Assembly: GCF_002160135.1 (NCBI RefSeq)
Contig: NZ_NFJZ01000011.1
Span: forward strand, 1-64,000
Length of the DNA: 64,000 bases
Direction of reading: 5' to 3'
Source: Lachnoclostridium sp. An196
GTDB lineage: Bacteria; Bacillota; Clostridia; Lachnospirales; Lachnospiraceae
The notes below the pieces were generated by a model, which was not told where the DNA came from, searched no databases, and was given only the letters and a program-made list of their open reading frames with translations. A program made the translations under genes and the position numbers. Shown in pieces: positions 24,111 to 32,540 of this stretch; the stretch's first letter is position 1; every line of letters starts with the position of its first letter.

Positions 24111-24719
24111 ATGAAAATACTGTCTGTAAAAAAGACGACAGATAATCGTTTTCTGAATATGTACGATGTGGAATTTGAAGATCGGACAGGAAACCGCAGA
24201 ATGTATTATCTGGCGTCCAGAGCGCCGGAGATCAAGGATCTGAAGATGAAGACTCACCAGAATCATCCCGATGGCGTTATCATTTACTGCGTCTACGGGA
24301 AAGCAAAAGACCGTCTGGTTCTGGTCCGCCAATACCGGGTTTCTATAGATGACTATATTTACGAGTTTCCGGCCGGACTGGTGGATGAAGGAGAGACTTA
24401 TGCCCAGGCGGGAGCGCGGGAGCTGAAAGAGGAGACCGGACTTGATTTTCAGCCGCTCCAGGTGGAGGAAATGTATCACAAGCCATTCTACACCACCATC
24501 GGCATGACGGACGAATCCTGCGTCACAGTTTACGGATATGCTGACGGAGAGGTCAGCCGGGCCGGACTGGAGGATAGTGAAGATCTGGATATAGTTCTGG
24601 CCGACCGTACAGAGGTAGCACGCATTCTTCGGGAAGAACGGGTGTCCATGAACTGCGGATACCTGATGATGCATTTTCTTCATCATACCGATGAGGATCC
24701 TTTCTATTTTCTAAAATAA
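24111..24719 (+). CDS. NUDIX hydrolase (ADP-ribose pyrophosphatase-like)
   Basis: A 202-aa NUDIX enzyme. The box GxxxxxExxxxxxxREUxEExGU is complete: a Gly in AGLVDEGE, then ARELKEETGL. The preceding segment LVRQYRVSIDDYIYEFPAGLVDEGE resembles ADP-ribose or sugar-nucleotide pyrophosphatases. It is 6 bp after rsfS and closes the operon. Substrate is not certain. A hairpin at 24731-24755 (GGGCxGGGAT-type) follows without a clear T-run. Confidence 0.88.
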   Translation: MKILSVKKTTDNRFLNMYDVEFEDRTGNRRMYYLASRAPEIKDLKMKTHQNHPDGVIIYCVYGKAKDRLVLVRQYRVSIDDYIYEFPAGLVDEGETYAQAGARELKEETGLDFQPLQVEEMYHKPFYTTIGMTDESCVTVYGYADGEVSRAGLEDSEDLDIVLADRTEVARILREERVSMNCGYLMMHFLHHTDEDPFYFLK

Positions 24720-24739
24720 CATCCGGAAAAGGGCCGGGA

Positions 24740-25018
24740 TTATTCATCCCAGCCCTCATAAAACCGGATCGTGACCGCAATATTCCGCACCACATCTCCT
24801 TCGTTTAACTCCAGATCTTTCAGATCGCTCACAGGAGGAAGCATCCATTCTTCCTCTTCTAATTCGCTGGTCAGCCAGCAGCGCGCCGCCTCATTAGCAT
24901 CGTCTACAGCCTCTTCCAACGTATCCCCTTTTGCGTAGCAACATTCCAGGTCAGGGAAAAAGCCCTGGTAGCTTCCTTCATCCGTTTTGCGGAATATAGC
25001 AGGATAGATAAATTTCAT
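24740..25018 (-). CDS. HicB-like antitoxin-fold protein without HicA
   Basis: The start is ATG 25018 because AGGAGG is 8 bp upstream. The 92-aa product has the partial RNase H-like fold of HicB (MKFIYPAIFRKTDEGSYQGFFPDLECC, GDTLEEAVDDANEAA). It lacks the C-terminal DNA-binding domain of full HicB. No ~60-aa HicA-like gene is seen on either side, so this is an orphan. It may be a stand-alone HicB-fold protein. Confidence 0.78.
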   Translation of the reverse strand: MKFIYPAIFRKTDEGSYQGFFPDLECCYAKGDTLEEAVDDANEAARCWLTSELEEEEWMLPPVSDLKDLELNEGDVVRNIAVTIRFYEGWDE

Positions 25019-25120
25019 CGCATGTTCCTCCTCCCGGCGGTGTCCGCCAAAAGCAGTATACAATATTTTTTTCAAAAGTTGAAGACTTTTTCCGTCTGCC
25101 GTCGTTATAATAAATGTAAT

Positions 25121-25166
25121 AGTTCAGGACGGCGGGAAAATGGGAGAAAATGTGCCGCCCAGAACT
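25121..25166. repeat. Palindromic interspersed element, copy B
   Basis: Arms AGTTCAGGACGGC (25121-25133) and GCCGCCCAGAACT (25154-25166) match copy A at 2103-2149 (13/13 and 11/13) with the same flanks (TAAT.. and ..GTTAC) but a different 20-nt loop. It lies in the leader of the sigma factor gene. Confidence 0.6.
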
Positions 25167-25207
25167 GTTACATATGAACGACGAAAATATTCAGGAGGGA
25201 GGCGGAC

Positions 25208-25720
25208 GATATCCATACGGAAGAACCTTATTCCAGGTTTCTTGAGACTTATGAGAAACTGGTATATACCATATGTCTGCGGATGTCGGGGAATCCGTTC
25301 GATGCACAGGATCTAACCCAGGAAACCTTCCTGTCAGCTTGGAAAAGATGGGAGGAGTTCGACGGGACGCATGAAAAAGCATGGATCTGCCGTATCGCCA
25401 CCAATAAATGTCTGGATTTTCTAAAGAGCAGAGAACGGAAACCGGAAAAGCTCGAGGAAGAAACCTTGATGGGAATTCCTGATCACAGAAGCGGGCCGGA
25501 AGGTCAGTACCTGATGAATGAGTCCAGGGAGATGGTGAGAGCGCTCTGCCGACAGCTTTCTCCTCCTTACGATGAGATCGCGGAAGCACATTTCTATGAA
25601 GAGAAAAGTGTGCGGGAGATCGCGGAGGAGAAAGGCCGCAATATAAAAAGCGTCCAGACACAGGTTTACCGTGCCAAAGCCCAGCTGAAAAAACTGATGA
25701 AGGGAGGGATCTCCAAATGA
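25208..25720 (+). CDS. ECF-type RNA polymerase sigma factor, start codon unclear
   Basis: Region 2 (about EPYSRFLETYEKLVYTICLR, then DAQDLTQETFLSAWKRW) and region 4 (YDEIAEAHFYEEKSVREIAEEKGR..VQTQVYRAKAQLKK) are intact. Homology begins near 25208, but no ATG, GTG or TTG is in frame between the stop at 25175 and ATG 25283. A perfect AGGAGG at 25193-25198 points to a start near 25205, where the codon is GAC. Starting at 25283 (145 aa) would delete the front of region 2. A small indel, a rare start codon, or a base error is likely. The anti-sigma gene overlaps by 4 bp. Confidence 0.75.
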   Translation, partial: DIHTEEPYSRFLETYEKLVYTICLRMSGNPFDAQDLTQETFLSAWKRWEEFDGTHEKAWICRIATNKCLDFLKSRERKPEKLEEETLMGIPDHRSGPEGQYLMNESREMVRALCRQLSPPYDEIAEAHFYEEKSVREIAEEKGRNIKSVQTQVYRAKAQLKKLMKGGISK

Positions 25721-26202
25721 GTGAATTTCATGGACATCTGACCGAAGAACAACTGCATATACTCAGGACTGCGGATCTGGCAGCCCCGGAGTGCCGCGGC
25801 ATGATGGAGCATATCGCATCCTGCAGTTTTTGTGCCGGACGGTTTGCCGGCATATTGGAAGAAGATCCGGCGGCGCCGCCTGCTTATCTGAAAGACGAGA
25901 TCCTGGATAAAACCGGTTCTCTGGAAATGCAGACGGAAAAAACTGTATATCAGCTGTCAAAAAAAACCCGTTTGCTTTTGTATAGTCTGAAAGTGGGATT
26001 CGCGCTGACAGCGTCTCTGTGTCTTTTGTTTTTCCAGATTCATATTGATCTGACTGCCTCGGAACTTGTACGGAAGCCGGTGTCTCTGACCGAAACCATG
26101 AAAGAAAAAGGATCTCAGGCAGGCGATTTTCTGAAGGACCTGGGGATCCGGCTGTTGAATATTGAAGATCAGGAGGTAAACAATGAGAAGACGAAAAAGT
26201 AG
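25717..26202 (+). CDS. Membrane-bound zinc-finger anti-sigma factor
   Basis: A 161-aa protein with a ZAS-type zinc motif HxxxCxxC (HIASCSFC, residues ~31-38) in the cytosolic part, one transmembrane helix near residues 88-108 and a short outer domain. It overlaps the ECF sigma gene by ATGA, the normal pairing. It would hold the sigma factor inactive at the membrane until an envelope signal acts. The signal is unknown. Confidence 0.82.
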   Translation: MSEFHGHLTEEQLHILRTADLAAPECRGMMEHIASCSFCAGRFAGILEEDPAAPPAYLKDEILDKTGSLEMQTEKTVYQLSKKTRLLLYSLKVGFALTASLCLLFFQIHIDLTASELVRKPVSLTETMKEKGSQAGDFLKDLGIRLLNIEDQEVNNEKTKK

Positions 26203-26728
26203 ATTTTGGACCTTTATCTGTTCTCTGATACCGGGAGCAGGAGAGATGTATCTGGGATTTCTGAGGGAAGGAGTCAGCATCATGACGCTGTGCGCTGTGC
26301 TGCTGGCCTGCGACAGTTGGATAGGGCTGTATCCGGCAGCTTACGGGCTTCCGATTCTGTGGTTTTACAGTTTTTTTGATACTCATAACAAAGCAGGGCT
26401 TCCCGACGAAGAGTTTTACGCGCTGGAAGACGGATATCTGTTCCATCTGGATCAGATATTTACTTCCAAATGGCTGGAAGGACGCAGACGGGACATTGCT
26501 GCATGGGCCATGATCCTTCTGGGCCTGTCTATTTTCTGGGGACCGGCTGTGAGATGGCTGGTGTCCATGGTTGACGCCTGGATGTCTCCCGGATTTGCTG
26601 CGGCATTCGCCGGATTTTTATATCAGATCCCCAGATTTATCGTGGCCGGTGTCCTGATCGTAGGCGGTATCCTGCTGATCCAGGGGAAGAAAAAAGAACT
26701 TGAAAAAGAAGAAGATGAAAATTCTTAA
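26183..26728 (+). CDS. Multi-pass membrane protein of the sigma operon
   Basis: A 181-aa protein with hydrophobic segments at about residues 8-26, 31-62, 108-130 and 140-165. The first part (CSLIPGAGEMYLGFLREG) resembles TM2-like membrane proteins. It overlaps the anti-sigma gene by 20 bp and is preceded by AGGAGG, so it belongs to the same operon. The tail is charged (KKKELEKEEDE). Function is unknown; an accessory in sigma signalling is possible. Confidence 0.7.
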   Translation: MRRRKSRFWTFICSLIPGAGEMYLGFLREGVSIMTLCAVLLACDSWIGLYPAAYGLPILWFYSFFDTHNKAGLPDEEFYALEDGYLFHLDQIFTSKWLEGRRRDIAAWAMILLGLSIFWGPAVRWLVSMVDAWMSPGFAAAFAGFLYQIPRFIVAGVLIVGGILLIQGKKKELEKEEDENS

Positions 26729-26800
26729 TTTTTATGAAACTTTTTTGATACAAACTGCTTCTAATATTTAAGAGAAATCAAAATGAGGAGTGATCAGTGA

Positions 26801-27190
26801 ATGTACGCTTTATTAGACGCCCTTCACAGACAGCAGCTGGAGCAGTACGAAGAACAGGAAATCTATGAGCTGGATTATCACAATCCCGTAGTCAGAGACT
26901 CGGAAGTTCTTCTGATCAACCTTGGCGCAGAATATCTTGGCCTTAACCGCACCGTTGATCTGGCGCTGGCGTGCCATGCCCGTATTGTCTCTCTGGTGCT
27001 CTGGGATCCTGAAAATGCAGTTTCTATTCCCTGCGGCGGTCACTGGCCGAGACCATACCGCGTCATATCTCTGGAGCAGGCTGTCATGGAGTTTCAGGCA
27101 AGAAATATGGATCTTTTTTATATGAGAATTACGCAGGATGAAAACGGCAACCGTCTGATCCGACTGGATTTTCGATATCAGGCCGCGTGA
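26801..27190 (+). CDS. Hypothetical protein, 129 aa
   Basis: A soluble, aromatic-rich protein beginning MYALLDALHRQQLEQYEEQ, with Pro-rich GGHWPRPYRV in the middle. The frame is well supported by a GAGGAG-like site and natural composition. No signal peptide, membrane segment or known motif is visible. It lies between the sigma operon and a two-component operon and ends before a strong terminator. I do not recognise the family. Confidence 0.6.
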   Translation: MYALLDALHRQQLEQYEEQEIYELDYHNPVVRDSEVLLINLGAEYLGLNRTVDLALACHARIVSLVLWDPENAVSIPCGGHWPRPYRVISLEQAVMEFQARNMDLFYMRITQDENGNRLIRLDFRYQAA

Positions 27191-27291
27191 TTCTGGGAAA
27201 TTTTACGGAAGTTTTACAATATTTTACACAAATTTGGTAGAGCTATATGTCAGGATATCGTATAGTAAAGATGTCCAAAATCCCTTATCAA

Positions 27292-27348
27292 ATGCAGGAG
27301 AACCGGCCGGAACATGAAAAAGAGCCGGTTCTTCTGCATTTCTTTTTT
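27292..27348 (+). terminator. Strong rho-independent terminator
   Basis: 16-bp arms at 27292-27307 and 27324-27339 (one G-T pair) around a 16-nt loop, followed by a T-rich tract (TTCTTTTTTT). Confidence 0.92.
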
Positions 27349-27422
27349 TCTTTCCCATAAGATGCAAATATGATACAATCCTGTAGGACAATAGGGGTAT
27401 CAACAAGAGAGAGAAAAAGGAT

Positions 27423-28076
27423 ATGATAAAAATACTGATTGCAGAGGATGAAGAGCCGATCGCAAATCTGATCCGGGTAAATCTGAAAAAGGCAGGCTAT
27501 CACTGCCAGTGTGCATATGATGGAGAAGAAGCATCCAACCGTCTGGAAAATGAAAGATACGATTTACTGCTCCTGGATATTATGCTTCCCAAAATCAATG
27601 GATATGAAGTGATGGAATACGCAAAGAGCCTGGATGTGCCAGTGATCTTTATCACTGCCATGAGTTCCACCAGACAAAAAGTAACAGGACTTAAGATGGG
27701 GGCAGAAGATTATATTACCAAGCCGTTTGAGATCGTAGAACTTTTAGCCAGAGTGGAAGCGGTTCTCCGGCGCTGCCAGAAAATCGGGAGACGGATCCAT
27801 GTCCTGGATGTGGAGATCGATCTTTCATCCCGGATTGTCTTCCAGAACGGAAAGCAGGTTCTGCTGACACCAAAAGAATATGAACTGCTGCTCTTTTTTG
27901 CAAGAAACCCCAATATTGCCTTGTACCGGGAAACTTTATACGAACAGGTATGGGAACGTGAATACACCGGGGACAGCCGCACGGTAGATCTGCATGTGCA
28001 GAGGCTGAAGAAAAAACTGGGGTGGGAAGACCATATCAGTGCTGTTTATAGAGTCGGTTATCGTCTGGAGACCTGA
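27423..28076 (+). CDS. OmpR/PhoB-family response regulator
   Basis: A 217-aa two-component regulator. The receiver domain has the acidic pocket (EDE at 8-10), phospho-acceptor Asp52 in LLLLDIMLP, Thr in ITAMSS and Lys in TKPFE. A C-terminal winged helix follows (LTPKEYELLLFFARNPN, DSRTVDLHVQRLKKKLG). It is 2 bp upstream of its histidine kinase. The target genes may include the downstream secreted protein and VanY-type peptidase in the same operon. Confidence 0.93.
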   Translation: MIKILIAEDEEPIANLIRVNLKKAGYHCQCAYDGEEASNRLENERYDLLLLDIMLPKINGYEVMEYAKSLDVPVIFITAMSSTRQKVTGLKMGAEDYITKPFEIVELLARVEAVLRRCQKIGRRIHVLDVEIDLSSRIVFQNGKQVLLTPKEYELLLFFARNPNIALYRETLYEQVWEREYTGDSRTVDLHVQRLKKKLGWEDHISAVYRVGYRLET

Positions 28077-28078
28077 TT

Positions 28079-29476
28079 ATGAAATTTTTCTGGAAAATCT
28101 ATTTTTCATTTACCACTTTGTTTTTAGTCTCCTTCGGATTGTTTGGTATCTGGATGATACAGATAAATTTTGAGAAATCTTATCAGAAAGCTTTGGAAGA
28201 AGGAGAACAGGACAACCGGATGTTTCAGATGGCATTTGAAATGTCCTATCAAAACGACGGCATCATTTCTGTGACTGCCAGTTCTGTAGTGCAGAATCTG
28301 GCGGGGACAGGAGACATTTACAGAGTCTACGGAAGCGACGGGCTGATTTATCAGAATCAGGAAACAGGAGCAGAAAGTCCTCTTTGGATCCAGCTGACAG
28401 AGGAGAGTCCCAGCGGTTATACTCTAATACGGGAAAATAAAAGAACGTGGCTTGTCTATGCATGCCGTTCCGTGCTCAATAACAATATTTATTATCTGGA
28501 AAATATGAAAGATATATCGGATATTTATCTTGACAGAGAATCTTATTATGACTGGTACACTGTCGTAGTCCTGATATTGACGGTAGTTACAGCAGTTTTG
28601 GTATATTTGGTGACCCATATCCTGACGCATTCCATTCATGAGCTTTCCAGTACAGCCCGGGACTTTACAGGAGGCGATTACGGTGCGCGTGCCAGGGAGC
28701 AGGGCAGTGATGAGATCGCCGGACTGGCCCATGATTTTAATGAGATGGCTGATACTATCTCGGAAAAAATGCAGGAGCTGGAGGAACAGGCGCGCAGGCA
28801 GGAGGATTTTACTGCGTCTTTCGCCCATGAATTGAAGACGCCCCTGACTTCCATCATCGGATACGCGGACATGCTCCGGACCGTAGAATGTACAAAAGAA
28901 GAAACTTTTGAAGCAGTCAATTATATTTTCCAGCAAGGGAAACGCCTGGAAAGCCTTTCATTTAAATTGCTGGAGCTGATTGTAACCGGAAAACAGGAAT
29001 ATGATTTCCGGCCGCTGGGAGCGGAAGAGTTCATTCAGGATGCCGTACGCCTGACAGAAACAGGAAGGAAAGAAAAGGAGATTTGTCTGACTGCCCATAT
29101 AGAAAAGGGAACGGTGATCGGGGACCGGGATCTGCTGGTATCCATGCTTACCAACTTTTTAGACAATGCAAGAAAGGCCGTCTCGGAACACGGGCAGATC
29201 CGGATCCGGGGCAGGAACCAGGCCGGAGGATATCTGCTTAGTATTTCCGACAACGGATGCGGTATGGAAGAAAAAGAACTGGCCCGTATCACAGAAGCAT
29301 TTTATATGGTTGATAAATCCCGCGCCCGCAAGGAGGGCGGAGCAGGACTTGGCATGACACTTTGCAGCCGGATACTGGATCTTCACGGTGCCAGATGGAA
29401 AATCTCCAGTATACCGGGAAAAGGCACTTCTATTGCCTTATGGTTCCCCGGTAGAAAGGAGGGATCCGGCGAATGA
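28079..29476 (+). CDS. Sensor histidine kinase
   Basis: A 465-aa membrane kinase with TM1 at about 9-29, an extracytoplasmic sensor region of ~130 residues, TM2 at about 160-182 and a HAMP linker. The HisKA dimerisation helix carries His250 in FAHELKTPLTS. The HATPase domain shows the N box (NFLDNARKA), G1 DNGCGM and G2 GGAGLGM. The sensor region has no PAS-like signature that I recognise. It overlaps the next gene by 4 bp, so the operon continues. Confidence 0.92.
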   Translation: MKFFWKIYFSFTTLFLVSFGLFGIWMIQINFEKSYQKALEEGEQDNRMFQMAFEMSYQNDGIISVTASSVVQNLAGTGDIYRVYGSDGLIYQNQETGAESPLWIQLTEESPSGYTLIRENKRTWLVYACRSVLNNNIYYLENMKDISDIYLDRESYYDWYTVVVLILTVVTAVLVYLVTHILTHSIHELSSTARDFTGGDYGARAREQGSDEIAGLAHDFNEMADTISEKMQELEEQARRQEDFTASFAHELKTPLTSIIGYADMLRTVECTKEETFEAVNYIFQQGKRLESLSFKLLELIVTGKQEYDFRPLGAEEFIQDAVRLTETGRKEKEICLTAHIEKGTVIGDRDLLVSMLTNFLDNARKAVSEHGQIRIRGRNQAGGYLLSISDNGCGMEEKELARITEAFYMVDKSRARKEGGAGLGMTLCSRILDLHGARWKISSIPGKGTSIALWFPGRKEGSGE

Positions 29477-30390
29477 AACGTAGTTTTACTATTTGTCTGA
29501 CCGGGACTGTTCTTCTGGCGGCAGGGGTCATATTTCTTCCGCGTTATATCAGCCGCAGTCTGGATCTTCGGAATTTGAACCGGATCAGCCTGACAGACCG
29601 GGATCAGTTTTCCTATATGGAGCCTAGTTCATATGATTTGCCGGGAAATGACGAGGGATTTCGCAGTCTGATAAATGGGAAGGGTGAACTGACTTTGATC
29701 ACATCTTTTGACCGGCAGACAACCAGACTAAATGAAGAGATGCTTCAGGAAATCTATGATCAGGTGTTTAATGCCCAGGAATCAGGTATGCTTCCGAATC
29801 TGACCGGCATCACGGACAGGTATGCGGCTATGGGGCAGGAATCTTCAATAAACGAAGCTTTTGTTTACGGGGAAGATTATGAGAGCACTCTGGACTGGCT
29901 GTATCACGCAGAATCAGCCGAGTATTATTCTCTGGTCTATACATCCGGCGAAAATTCTCATGTGAAAAATATGCTGAATTTTTGGCTTGTTCATTACACA
30001 GACATGTTGTACCAGGACTATTACTTTCTTGTGAACGAAGACAATTATAAAATCTACTACGCCTGGATATATAATCCATACACAGATTATCTCTGTTCAA
30101 TTCTGGATCAGGTTTCGGCAGCATTCGATCAGGACGCAGAGAGGATCCTTCTGGATAATATGTATATGGCTGCGGATGGGTGTACTTATTATTATGAGGC
30201 TGATTTTTGTGAAATAGTTTCCTGGGCAGATGCATATGCACAGAAGTATCCGGTAACTATGCATCTGGCATTCGGAGAAAAAGAAGTCACTATGGAACAA
30301 CGGCCGCTCACTGCAGGCCGCCGGGGGTACCGGGGGATAGGCATCGGACTGCAAAGCATTGGAGACACGTTTTCAGTTCCGGAAAATTAA
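29473..30390 (+). CDS. Secreted or membrane-anchored protein of the two-component operon
   Basis: A 305-aa protein with an N-terminal hydrophobic segment (about residues 5-23) and a Tyr- and Asp-rich extracytoplasmic body. No lipobox Cys follows the signal, so it is a signal-anchored or exported protein. It overlaps the kinase gene by ATGA, so it is part of the signalling operon and may be a regulator of the sensor or a target. No family recognised. Confidence 0.68.
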   Translation: MKRSFTICLTGTVLLAAGVIFLPRYISRSLDLRNLNRISLTDRDQFSYMEPSSYDLPGNDEGFRSLINGKGELTLITSFDRQTTRLNEEMLQEIYDQVFNAQESGMLPNLTGITDRYAAMGQESSINEAFVYGEDYESTLDWLYHAESAEYYSLVYTSGENSHVKNMLNFWLVHYTDMLYQDYYFLVNEDNYKIYYAWIYNPYTDYLCSILDQVSAAFDQDAERILLDNMYMAADGCTYYYEADFCEIVSWADAYAQKYPVTMHLAFGEKEVTMEQRPLTAGRRGYRGIGIGLQSIGDTFSVPEN

Positions 30391-30422
30391 TATTAAAACT
30401 TATGATAAGGGGATTATCAGTT

Positions 30423-31214
30423 ATGAACAGATCAAGAGAAAAACGGAAAAGAAGGATCAGAAGGATGCGTTTCCGCCGGACAATGACGGTAATTGTCGGA
30501 GTCATTTTTCTTGTATTCGGATGGAGGACTGTCACTCTGGCACTCCATTCTCTGCAGAATCATCCGGACAACATATCTTCCCGGCAGGAAGAAAGATTTG
30601 CAGATGTGATTCCTGCTTATTCTACCCAGAAGGAAAACGATATTTCAGACACAACAGAAGAAATTATACTGGTAAATAAGGATCATCCTCTGGAAGAAAC
30701 CTATCAGCCTGATCTGGTCAAATTAAGGGATTATGGGGTAGAAGTGGATCGGGAGATCTATGACAGCCTCCTCAGCATGCTGCAGGACGGTGAAAAAGAA
30801 GGATTGGAATTCTGGGTCGCTTCCGGCTACCGAAGCATGGAGCGCCAGCGCGAACTGCTGGATGAAGATATCGAGGCTCTGATGAAAAAGGGAAGTTCAC
30901 CGTCAGAAGCCTACGAGGAAGTGGTGCAGGAAACCATGCCTGTAGGATGCAGCGAACACGCCACCGGGCTGGCCGTAGATATTGTGGCGAAAGATTATCA
31001 GATCCTGGATGAAAAGCAGGCGCGCACAGAAGAGATTCAGTGGCTGCAGGATCACTGCAGCCGGTACGGCTTTATCCTGCGCTACCCGGAAGACAAAGAG
31101 GATATCACAAAAGTGTCCTATGAGTCCTGGCATTTCCGGTACGTAGGAGTGACGGCGGCAAAAGAGATCATGGAAAAAGGGATCACGCTGGAAGAATATC
31201 TTGATGGTAAATAA
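30423..31214 (+). CDS. VanY-type D-alanyl-D-alanine carboxypeptidase (peptidase M15B)
   Basis: A 263-aa zinc peptidase that trims D-Ala from peptidoglycan stems. After a basic N-terminus and a signal anchor (about 20-42) the catalytic domain shows SGYRSMERQ, the zinc motif SEHATGLAVD (SxHxxGxAxD) and ESWHFRYVG. The start is taken at ATG 30423, 10 bp after AAGGGG; ATG 30402 is in frame but has no ribosome site. It lies 32 bp after the secreted protein of the two-component operon, which suggests control by a wall-stress sensor. Confidence 0.88.
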   Translation: MNRSREKRKRRIRRMRFRRTMTVIVGVIFLVFGWRTVTLALHSLQNHPDNISSRQEERFADVIPAYSTQKENDISDTTEEIILVNKDHPLEETYQPDLVKLRDYGVEVDREIYDSLLSMLQDGEKEGLEFWVASGYRSMERQRELLDEDIEALMKKGSSPSEAYEEVVQETMPVGCSEHATGLAVDIVAKDYQILDEKQARTEEIQWLQDHCSRYGFILRYPEDKEDITKVSYESWHFRYVGVTAAKEIMEKGITLEEYLDGK

Positions 31215-31223
31215 GGTGAAAAG

Positions 31224-31806
31224 ATGGAAAAAATGAAAAATATTTCGGGATACCTGTTGTTTTTCCTGCTTATTCTATTGCCTCTGGGAACGATCCTCTG
31301 CTCCTGCCTGGGATATATTTTTAAACTCGGGAGCTGTTTGGTATTTGCCGTAATAACGGCTTTGCTGGCAATCACTGCGGCTGTTACTGCGGATGCAGGC
31401 AAAGTATCTTCCGTGCTCTTTGCTCTGGCAGCGCCATTATCTCTGGTTAATGCTGTGTTTTGTATTTTTGAATGCAGCAGGAGCAGCAGAATATGGATTA
31501 TACTGTGCATGCTCATCTGTATTGTATGTTGTTGTATTTTAACTGTAAAATACGGGAAACCGCTGGCTTTGAAAATCATTACTCTGATATTATCTGCTTT
31601 TCATAATATTGCCGGTCGGTTTTACCGGATTTGTAATGCTATTGTTCGGAAACATAGGAGAAACTACCGTCATCCGGTCTATTGTATCTCCCGGCGGGAC
31701 ATATTATGCCGAAATAATTGACGATGACCAGGGTGCGCTGGGCGGAAATACTCTTGTCGATGTGAACTGTCTGGTTATTGATTCTGTTGAATATTCCGTA
31801 GAATGA
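31224..31806 (+). pseudogene. Frameshifted membrane protein gene
   Basis: The first frame (from ATG 31224, behind AAGGTG) encodes about 125 residues with four hydrophobic segments, then continues into improbable basic sequence (RKHRRNYRH). The other frame from about 31600 carries the natural continuation: one more membrane segment (VGFTGFVMLLFGNIGE) and SIVSPGGTYYAEIIDDDQGAL, ending CLVIDSVEYSVE. From memory, related proteins have a longer stretch between the GALGGNTLV block and the final block, so an internal deletion is also possible. The pair therefore looks like one gene broken by a +1 shift near 31600. Sequencing error cannot be excluded. Confidence 0.65.
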
Positions 31807-31811
31807 AATAT

Positions 31812-31836
31812 CGGCGGCGCATAAAACGCGCCGCCG
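31812..31836. terminator. GC-rich hairpin between convergent genes
   Basis: 9-bp arms CGGCGGCGC (31812-31820) and complement (31828-31836), loop ATAAAAC. T-runs are weak on both sides. It lies between the broken membrane gene and lexA. Confidence 0.55.
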
Positions 31837-31854
31837 TTGACGTTCACCTTATTA

Positions 31855-32469
31855 TTAAAATATCCGAAGCACTCCAAAAACTTTTCCAAGAATCGTCACT
31901 TCATCCACGATGATCGGACTCATGGAATCGTTTTCCGGCTGCAGGCGGTAATGTCCGTCTTCTTTATAAAAGGTCTTGACTGTGGCAGAATCATCGATCA
32001 GTGCCACAACCATATCTCCATTATTGGCAGTGTTCTGCTGCTGCACGAGAATCTGGTCACCGTTGAAGATACCCGCGTTTACCATACTGTCGCCTTTTAC
32101 CTTCAACATGAAGCATTCGCTGTTCGGCATGTATTCTGCAGGAACAGGAAAATAGTTTTCAATATTTTCCTGAGCCAGGATAGGCTGTCCGGCCGCCACG
32201 GTACCGATCAGAGGTACATTGACCACTTCCCGGCGGGTAAGCTGAAAAGTATCGTCTATAATCTCAATGGCACGCGGCTTGGTCGGATCCCTGCGTATGT
32301 ATCCGTTTTTTTCCAGAGTCTCCAGATGGGAGTGAACCGAAGAAGTCGATTTCAGATGGACTGCTTCACAGATATCCCTCACAGCAGGGGGATAACCTTT
32401 ATGTAAAATTTCCGATTTGATAAAATCGAGAATTTCCTGCTGCTTCGGCGTGATTTTTCCATATCCCAT
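31855..32469 (-). CDS. lexA: SOS repressor LexA
   Basis: The start is ATG 32469, with AGGAGG 7 bp upstream; the 204-aa product begins [17 protein letters not shown]. The winged-helix DNA-binding domain spans about 1-70. The self-cleavage site is Ala-Gly in GTVAAGQPI, the catalytic Ser is in KGDSM and the catalytic Lys in ATVKTF. Two LexA-box-like sites lie upstream, so it is autoregulated. A second target with three boxes is at 49.4 kb. Confidence 0.96.
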   Translation of the reverse strand: MGYGKITPKQQEILDFIKSEILHKGYPPAVRDICEAVHLKSTSSVHSHLETLEKNGYIRRDPTKPRAIEIIDDTFQLTRREVVNVPLIGTVAAGQPILAQENIENYFPVPAEYMPNSECFMLKVKGDSMVNAGIFNGDQILVQQQNTANNGDMVVALIDDSATVKTFYKEDGHYRLQPENDSMSPIIVDEVTILGKVFGVLRIF

Positions 32470-32488
32470 AAAAGATCCTCCTGTGAAT

Positions 32489-32525
32489 CGAACATTCGTT
32501 TTTACCAGTATAGCACAAATGTTCG
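32489..32525 (-). promoter_or_regulatory. LexA boxes upstream of lexA
   Basis: CGAACATTCGTTTT at 32489-32502 fits the Firmicutes pattern CGAAC-N4-GTTYN. On the minus strand a weaker CGAACATTTGTGCT lies at 32525-32512. Spacing places them in the promoter region of lexA. Confidence 0.7.
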
Positions 32526-32540
32526 GGAAAAGCAAACGGA

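Noticed and set aside
24740-25018. A HicAB toxin-antitoxin pair
   Set aside because: Only a short HicB-like protein is present. No HicA-size gene with a double-stranded-RNA-binding fold flanks it.
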